Positions 57,701 to 64,000 of a DNA stretch of 64,000 bases are shown piece after piece. Source of the DNA: Moniliella sp. 'wahieum' (Eukaryota > Basidiomycota > Moniliellomycetes > Moniliellales > Moniliellaceae). Position numbers and translations under genes: made by a program. The notes beneath the pieces were generated by a model. The model worked only from the letters and a program-made list of their open reading frames with translations. It did not search any database and was not told where the DNA came from. The stretch lies in NCBI GenBank assembly GCA_003971905.1, contig RSEE01000010.1, positions 186,001 to 250,000 on the forward strand, written 5' to 3'. The first letter of the stretch is position 1; every line of letters begins with the position of its first letter.

Positions 57701-60036
57701 TGCGTTTGCTCAAATCACAGCCGCTGCGACCGATGGCGACTTTTCTCGGTTTGTCACGGTGGAAGCGTCAGGAGAGATGGACTCGCTCAAGACCAAAATC
57801 AACCAGATGGTGTTCAGTCTGCGCGACTCGATTCAGAAGAATACCGCGGCAAGGGAAGCGGCCGAGCTGGCGAATCGGTCCAAGTCGGAGTTCTTGGCCA
57901 ACATGTCCCATGAAATTCGGACTCCCATGAACGGCATTATTGGCATGACAGCCTTGACCCTCGAAACGGATCTGACGCGCAACCAGAAGGAGAACTTATT
58001 GACGGTCTCGAGCCTGGCAGGGAATCTGTTGGCGATTATCGACGACATTTTGGATATTTCCAAGATTGAGGCCGGCCGGATGACTGTTGAGGAGATCCCA
58101 TTCTCTCTCCGTGGCATTGTGTTTACCATTCTCAAGACGCTTTCCGTGCGGGCGACGCAAAAGAAGTTGAATCTGTTGTATGAAGTGGCGCGCAACTGTC
58201 CCGATGCATTGATTGGAGATGCTCTGCGGCTGAAACAGATCATCACCAACCTCATTGGCAATGCGGTCAAGTTTACCGAAGCAGGCGGCCACGTCTCGCT
58301 GAAATGTCGGTTGGCAGAGATGATTAGCGAGGACGAGTGCAAGCTCGAATTTTGTGCTTCGGATTCGGGCATTGGGATCAAGCCCGAAAAACTCGACTTG
58401 ATCTTTGATACGTTTTGCCAGGCCGATGGCTCCACAACACGCAAGTATGGTGGCACAGGCTTGGGGCTTAGCATTTCCCGCCGACTTGTGAATCTGATGG
58501 GGGGTGACCTTTGGGTCGAATCCGAGTACGGTAAGGGCTCCAACTTCTACTTTACTATGGTCGTCAAGCTCGACCACCGTCTTCGCGATCCGCAGATCCT
58601 GGCTCAGAAAGTCAAGCCTTATCGCGGCCGTCACATTTTCTTCCTCGATACGCTCCACGACCCAACGGGGGTGGAAAAGATGCTGGTTGACCTGGGCTTC
58701 AAGCCGATCACGTGTCATTCGGTAGAAGAAGCGCGTGCGATGACCTTCTCTTCCGACCAGGCCGGGTCCAGACGACGAATTGGCGTGGGCGCAGGGGCCA
58801 GTGTAGGAACGATGCCGTCGGATTCGTTGCAGAGCACTGGTCCTTCCCAGAACCAGAACTACTTTTCCTACGACTCGGAGTACGATCCGCGCTACTCGTC
58901 CGGCTACGATCCTCGCTACTCGTCCGGTTTCGGTCGGTACTCTTCTGGCTACGGCTGGTCGGGGGGGTACGATATATCGGAATACGGCGCGGGAGCTCCA
59001 CCTGCGCCTGCGGTGCCCCCTGCGTCAGGAACTGAGGTGGGGAGCTTGCCCGGTACGCCTGTGGCTGCGGACTGCTCTGTTTCTACCGTCGCCAAACGAT
59101 CTACAGACGGGAACAAAAAGAAGACAGATGCGCTGCCGCGGATCGACGTGATCCTCATCGATTCCATTGCGGCGGTGGAAGAACTGAGGACAGTGGAACA
59201 TCTTCGGTACATTCCACTCAACCTACTCACTCCCCAGGTAGAGACGCTGAACATGACCTACTGCCTGGACCAAGGTATCGCTTCCTGTTCCACCACGCCG
59301 ATGGAGCCGGGCGACCTGTTCCTCACGCTCCTTCCCTCCTTGGAGTCCTCAACCATTGCGCCTGTTGAGGGGGGCTCAGAGACGTCGTACGACATTCTGC
59401 TGGCAGAGGACAATGTGGTGAACCAGAAGCTTGCTTGCAAGATCCTCCAAAACCAAGGGCATCAGATTGATGTGGTGTCGAACGGTGCGGAGGGCGGTGG
59501 CGGCGCGGCAGGGCGCTAAACAGTTTGATGTGATCCTGATGGATGTTTCGATGCCTGTCATGGGCGGCATCGACGCGACGACGGCAATCCGGGCATGGGA
59601 GGCGGAAACAAAGCAACCTCCCGTTCCAATTGTGGCTCTGACGGCACATGCGATGTTGGGTGATAAAGGTGCGTACTCCCATCCATCCATCCATCCATCC
59701 ATCCAAGATGATCGATGACTGGCCGTGTTTGTCAGTCTCAATGGCGTACGAGTGGGAACTGACCTTGGCTTGTGGGCAGAAAAATGTTTGGAGGCTGGGA
59801 TGAACGCGTACGTGTCCAAGCCCATCCGGAAACGCGAGTTGGGCGCAACGCTTCATTCTCTTTTGGCAGGCAAGAAGGCTGCTGCAGCAGCAGCGGCGCG
59901 GGGGATTACGGCCGGGGTCGGCCCGGCCGGGTCGGTATCAGCAACCCTGTCCAAGGCACTCAACTCGACGGCAGTGTCTGAAGCGGTCGCAATGGCGGCG
60001 ACGACGGCATTGTCGTCCAACCCATCTGCGCTATAA
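54758..60036 (+). CDS. Group III hybrid histidine kinase with seven HAMP repeats (Nik1/Os-1 type)
   Basis: Osmosensing hybrid kinase feeding the HOG MAP kinase pathway; group III kinases are the target pathway of phenylpyrrole and dicarboximide fungicides. The N-terminal 400 residues are Ser/Thr/Pro-rich with one CKSCGRPL motif. Seven HAMP units follow, each like [11 protein letters not shown]...[11 protein letters not shown] (56066-57830). HisKA has the phospho-His in [15 protein letters not shown] (codon 57909-57911). HATPase has [20 protein letters not shown] and [13 protein letters not shown]. The receiver has LLAEDN and phospho-Asp in [12 protein letters not shown] (codon 59542-59544), then ALTAHAM and SKPIRKREL. 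Introns are 56006-56065 (60 nt, stopless and in frame) and 59669-59779. Two extra bases break the frame, in A5 at 57621-57625 and GGG near 59493. Without them the model is exactly 1,702 codons including the stop. Confidence 0.95.
59679..59704 (+). repeat. (ATCC)n microsatellite inside a histidine kinase intron
   Basis: About six ATCC units within intron 59669-59779, so length variation should not affect the protein. Confidence 0.9.
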
Positions 60037-61304
60037 GGTGCAGGAGTCCAAGATGGAGAGGGGGTTGAACGTTGACCGTTGACCGTTGATGGCATTTGTT
60101 TGTTTGCTGGTGTTTTGTGCGCTTGTTGTACTGCTCTTGTGCTTGCTCGCTTCTTGCTGTGGCATGTGACATGTGACATGGGATCTGGGGCCCGGAGGCC
60201 CCACCGGTTTGGTTTGGTATCTGCCCGCCCACACTGTCTGTCCAGACCCTGATGGGGCCGCGCCCGCGTGGGCCCCCCTCTGGACTTGGCCTCTCCTCAA
60301 CCGCATCTGCCCCGACCGCAGTGGGGAGGCTATGTACTATGTACTTGTACCCCTGCTCCCGCTCCCGCAAGGCGGGGTGGCGGCATGTCTATCGTGCCTT
60401 GCTGGTTACCGGTTCTGACGCACTCTGTCGATGGGCCCCTGGGACGTTTTGTTGCGACGCACCTGGTCGTATATGAAGATGATGACCGTGTATAATGGAG
60501 TTCTACCAGGGCTGGCTGGCTTTTGCCTTTGCCTGGGCGTGGGTGTGGGTGGTATAGATGGGAGACGGTGCAGAAGCACTGGTAGTTGTTTTGCTGTGCG
60601 TTCTGTGTATCGCCAAGTCGCTTGTCGATTGGGCCTTCGCAGATGGGCGATGCGGGGATGTCACGTGCACGGGCGGGACCCGGCACTCGCTTTCACCCGT
60701 TCCGTCCGCACTGCGGCTGCCCCCGGCCTGGGCCTCGGCGGCGCCCGGGACTGGGCAGCCGGGCCGGGGCCAGCCGGGGCGTGGCGCATGCATGCAGCAT
60801 GCAGCATGGGGCGCAAGGGAGCGCACAACGCATGCATGCACTCTGCAGGGGGCAGCGTCGCGCTCCGCCCAGCCGCCGGGCGCACGCAGGGACACGGGCG
60901 CCATGCCCGCGTGGCAGATGCACGAACGCATGTCGTCCGCCTGGGCCCGGTTGTGAGCGCAGAGTGGGCTCGTGCGGGGAAGACAGCCCCCGTCCGCCAC
61001 GCCCGGCTGGGGGCTGGGGCAGCGCGGGGCCAGCGCGGGGGCAGTGTGCGCCTGCCCGGGGCGGCTCCGTGCGTCCGGTCCGTGCGCCTGGGCGCTGCCC
61101 GCTTGCGCCGCCCTGCCCCCGCCTGCTTGCCGCACGGCGCTGCCCTCGGCTGGCGCGCTGCCACGCTCCCACACCGCCCCCCAGCCCAGTCAAAACCCCC
61201 GCTCTGCCCTGGCTTCGTTCGTCTTCCGCTCTCGTCTTCTCCCCCACCACCACCACCCCCCCGACTCCCACTTCCACTTCCACCCCCCCCCCACCACCAC
61301 AGCC
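60037..61304. other. Aldolase promoter region, very GC-rich
   Basis: 1.27 kb. (GTTGACC)-like heptamers at 60064-60090 and TGACATG heptamers at 60163-60180. 60660-61200 is extremely GC-rich with CCGGGGC words. The last 70 bp are CA/CT-rich, typical of a leader. Overlapping long open frames reflect the GC bias and are not accepted. Confidence 0.55.
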
Positions 61305-62378
61305 ATGGGCATCCTCGATATTGTTCCCGCCGGTGTCGTCCAGGGCAAGGACGTGTACAAGGTGCTTGACTATGCGCGTGAGCACCACTTTGCCATTCCT
61401 GCGTTCAACGTCACCTCTTCCAGCACCGCCGTCGCTGTCCTCGAGGCCGCCCGCGACTCCAAGGCGCCCGTCATGATCCAAGTGTCCAACGGTGGCGCTG
61501 CCTACTGGGCCGGCAAGGGCGTGGACAACAAGCAGCAGAAGGCTTCGATTGAGGGGGCGGTGGCGGCGGCCCACTTTGTGCGCCAGATTGCGCCGCTGTA
61601 CGGCGTGCCGGTGATTATGCACTCGGACCACTGTGCCAAGAAGCTGCTGCCGTGGTTTGACGGTATGCTCGAGGCGGACAAGGCCTACTTCAAGCAGAAC
61701 GGCATCCCGCTCTTTTCGTCGCACATGCTCGACTTGTCGGAGGAGTCGAAGGAGGAGAACATCCAGACGTGCAAAAAGTACCTCAAGGAGATGGCCCCGC
61801 TCGGCATTTGGCTTGAGATGGAGTTTGGCATCACGGGTGGCGAGGAGGATGGTGTGAACAATGAGGGCGCTGCCAAGGAGAAGCTCTTTACCGCCCCCGA
61901 GGACATTTGGGACATTTACCGTGAATTCTCGGAGATCACGCCCAACTTTTCCATTGCCGCTGCGTTTGGTAACTGCCACGGCTCGTACCAGGTGGGCAGC
62001 GTTGTGCTCCGCCCTGACATTTTGCGTGACCACCAAGAGTACGTCAAGAAGCAAACGGGCTCTACCAAGGAGAACCCTGTCTTCCTTGTCTTCCACGGCG
62101 GCTCGGGCTCCACCAAGGAGGAGATCCACACGGCCGTCAAAATGGAGTGGTCAAGATGAACGTGGACACGGACACGCAGTATGCGTACCTCGAAGGCATC
62201 CGCGACTATGTGAACAAGAAGAAGGACTACCTTTCGCAGCAGGTTGGCAACCCCGAGGGGCCCGACAAGCCCAACAAGAAGTACTATGACCCGCGTGTGG
62301 GTGCGCGAGGGTGAGAAGACCATGTCGAAGCGTGTGACTGAGGCGTTCGAGGACCTTGGTACGGTCAACCAGCTCTAA
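61305..62378 (+). CDS. Class II fructose-bisphosphate aldolase
   Basis: Zinc-dependent cytosolic aldolase of glycolysis and gluconeogenesis, splitting fructose 1,6-bisphosphate into DHAP and glyceraldehyde 3-phosphate. It starts MGILDIVPAGVVQGKDVYKV. Catalytic Asp and zinc His lie in VIMHSDHCAKKLLPWFDGML, with EFGITGGEEDGV, zinc His in FGNCHGSYQVG, and the phosphate-binding FHGGSGS. The C-terminus ends AFEDLGTVNQL. Two frame breaks occur: one lost base in the A run at 62139-62142 (after HTAVK) and two lost bases near 62297-62302 (DPRV then VREGEKTMSK). Restoring three bases gives exactly 358 aa, the family's usual length. An essential enzyme broken twice argues for sequence error. Confidence 0.93.
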
Positions 62379-63545
62379 GGTGCGATTCATTGGCAATGGC
62401 CTGTGACATGTGACATGTGACACATGACATGTGATCGTGCCGTGGGTCGTCTTGCCCGTGTTACCAAGGCCCCCTAGCTCAATGCATGCATCTCTCAATT
62501 GTCCTTTGTTGCTCAACTCACCCCCTGGACGGGAACGTCATCTTCGACGTTTAAATAGGCCATAGGGCAACCCTTGCTGGTTGAGCGGGCCCACTGGCCA
62601 GTCAAAACTCACTCAGAACACAGAACTTCAGGGGCCGCGGCTTGCGCTTTAAGCTTAACCGGTAACCGGTAACCATTGACCAGCTTGACCGGCCGTTGAA
62701 ATACATGTAGGGCCTATACGCTTAGGACGGGAACGCCTCGCCCTTAAACTCTTAAATTGCTTGCACTTCCCCTCTGCACGGAACGGAACGCATGAACGTC
62801 CTGAACGCACGGCACGAGCGCCGCCGATGGTGTGTGCTTCCATGCGGATATCAGGGTTGATCATTGATCAGGAGTTGGGTTGTTACATGTTACAAGCTGA
62901 GACCCGAGGCTCGGGCCCGAAGACACGAGTTGTTTCGATGAGCCCTCTCCGCAACCGCTTGCGTGTAATGTGTAACGTGTACGGGACACAAAACGTATCT
63001 CAGATCTCAAGTCTACAGCGGGCGATGCTCGATGCAGTCTTTGGCAAATCAAAACGTATCCTGGCAGTGGCACGACGAGAGGGAAGATCGGTGATCCGTG
63101 ATCCGTGATCCGTGATCAATGATCAGTGATCGATAATGAGATCCTGCTTAGGCAGAGAGGAGGGCAACGACAAAAAGACAGAGACAACAAGAGCACAAAG
63201 CCACCACACAGCACACACCACACAGCAAGGGATGGTCTGCCAACGACCGAGGGCAGGGTGCGCCACGACTGGTAAGAGGTTGGAACGTGTCAGGGCGAGG
63301 GCGAGCGATAAGGAAGACAGAGCAGGTATCAGATCGCAGATCGCAGGGGGCACACAGGACCGGCACTTCTGGCACGACGACGCACGACGCACGACGCACG
63401 ACGCGGACGCGGGACGAGGCAAGGTACGCAAGGTACCGAGACCAAGCAAGATAACTGGTACCTGGTGCCCGGTACCTGGTAACTGGTAAGGTAAGGCGCA
63501 AGGCGGGATGGCAGGGCAAGACGCAAGACGCACGCAGCCAATCGA
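62379..63545. other. Intergenic with heptamer arrays
   Basis: TGTGACA-type array at 62402-62422, CCGGTAA near 62659-62672, GTGATCC x3 near 63091-63115, ACGACGC-type near 63376-63404 and GGTACCTGGT words near 63458-63488. No gene was accepted. Confidence 0.5.
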
Positions 63546-64000
63546 TTATACGCGGGAAGCTTGGGGTGGTTTGTGGATCGATTCTGGGGCCGGATGGTCG
63601 CGTAACCGATGAGCAAACTTAGCTTTAGCCTTGAGCTGCAGGCGCATCGGGACTGCTTGCGCTTGCGCTTGCATTTCCATCTCGTCCTTCTCCACAGCGA
63701 CGACGCTCGAGGTGGAAGGGGTGGGACTGGATGCGATGATGGGGCTCGAGGAAACGCTGGGTTGAGGCTCGGTACTTCCAGTCAGGGGTACGGGTACGGG
63801 TTCGGGGACAAGTTCTTCGTCAATGTCGCGAATCGCAGGCCAGGTAGTTAGCTTGGGCTCGGAGCTGGGTGATGCTGTGGGTACCGGGTCCGAGGTAGCC
63901 AGTACTTCGCTCACGTCCTCGTCCGATTCCGGCCGCAAAAGCGCATGCGTCTCAAGTGCGCGCGGGATAATCGGACCAAGGTCAATGTCCGATTCGGGTT
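63546..64000 (-). CDS. C-terminal part of an unknown protein, cut by the window end
   Basis: A continuous minus-strand frame from the window edge to a TAA at 63546, at least 150 aa. It is acidic and Ser/Pro-rich: PESDEDVSEVLATSDPVP, IDEELVPEPVPVPL, SSPIIASSPTPSTSS, then a Gln/Ala-Lys helix (EMEMQAQAQAVPMRLQLKAK) and a basic end HKPPQASRV. A PESD motif appears twice. It is not recognised; the composition suggests a disordered tail of a larger protein. A missed intron is possible. Confidence 0.55.
   Translation of the reverse strand, partial: PESDIDLGPIIPRALETHALLRPESDEDVSEVLATSDPVPTASPSSEPKLTTWPAIRDIDEELVPEPVPVPLTGSTEPQPSVSSSPIIASSPTPSTSSVVAVEKDEMEMQAQAQAVPMRLQLKAKAKFAHRLRDHPAPESIHKPPQASRV

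Noticed and set aside
60431-61369. Long overlapping plus- and minus-strand frames upstream of aldolase
   Set aside because: They arise from extreme GC bias. Several frames are open on both strands, and the plus frame runs into the aldolase start in another phase.

Overview
The window looks like nuclear DNA of a basidiomycete fungus, probably Agaricomycotina. Genes are split by short GT-AG introns of about 45-110 nt with CTAAC branch points. The gene set is fungal: a copper-fist regulator, a fungal tRNA ligase, a group III poly-HAMP histidine kinase, a UPF0643 protein and a DUF1765 protein. The species cannot be fixed from the sequence alone.

Layout. 1-6.6 kb: copper-fist regulator, a five-exon zinc-ribbon gene with a 4-nt microexon, and a Gid9/MAEA-type E3 ligase subunit. 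6.6-14.2 kb: gene-poor, with a solo LTR and many heptamer arrays. 14.2-22.6 kb: an unknown Ser/Pro-rich gene, a head-to-head ribosomal protein pair (uS8/eS17), and a head-to-head pair of a GH8 glycoside hydrolase and tRNA ligase. 22.6-35.4 kb: repeat-rich, with a second solo LTR, a GAA tract, an intron-containing tRNA-Gly and a complete Ty1/copia element with identical LTRs. 35.4-44.8 kb: a DUF1765 gene and a long minus-strand gene with two Sec14/CRAL-TRIO units. 44.8-64 kb: alcohol dehydrogenase, UPF0643, the HAMP histidine kinase, class II fructose-bisphosphate aldolase, and the 3' end of an unknown gene running off the window.

Most genes are unrelated housekeeping or signalling genes. Central carbon metabolism (aldolase, ADH), translation (uS8, eS17, tRNA-Gly, tRNA ligase) and regulation (GID ligase, histidine kinase, copper-fist factor) are all represented. 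The tRNA ligase would be needed to join the halves of intron-containing tRNAs such as the one at 28.4 kb.

Two features stand out. First, many conserved genes are broken by single-base indels, often in homopolymers, while all their active-site motifs survive. This points to uncorrected sequence errors, or else to a decaying haplotype. Second, the intergenic DNA is peppered with short tandem arrays of 7-bp units, most of them odd palindromes. The copia element is also unusual: gag, pol and both LTRs lie in one reading frame interrupted by a single UAG.
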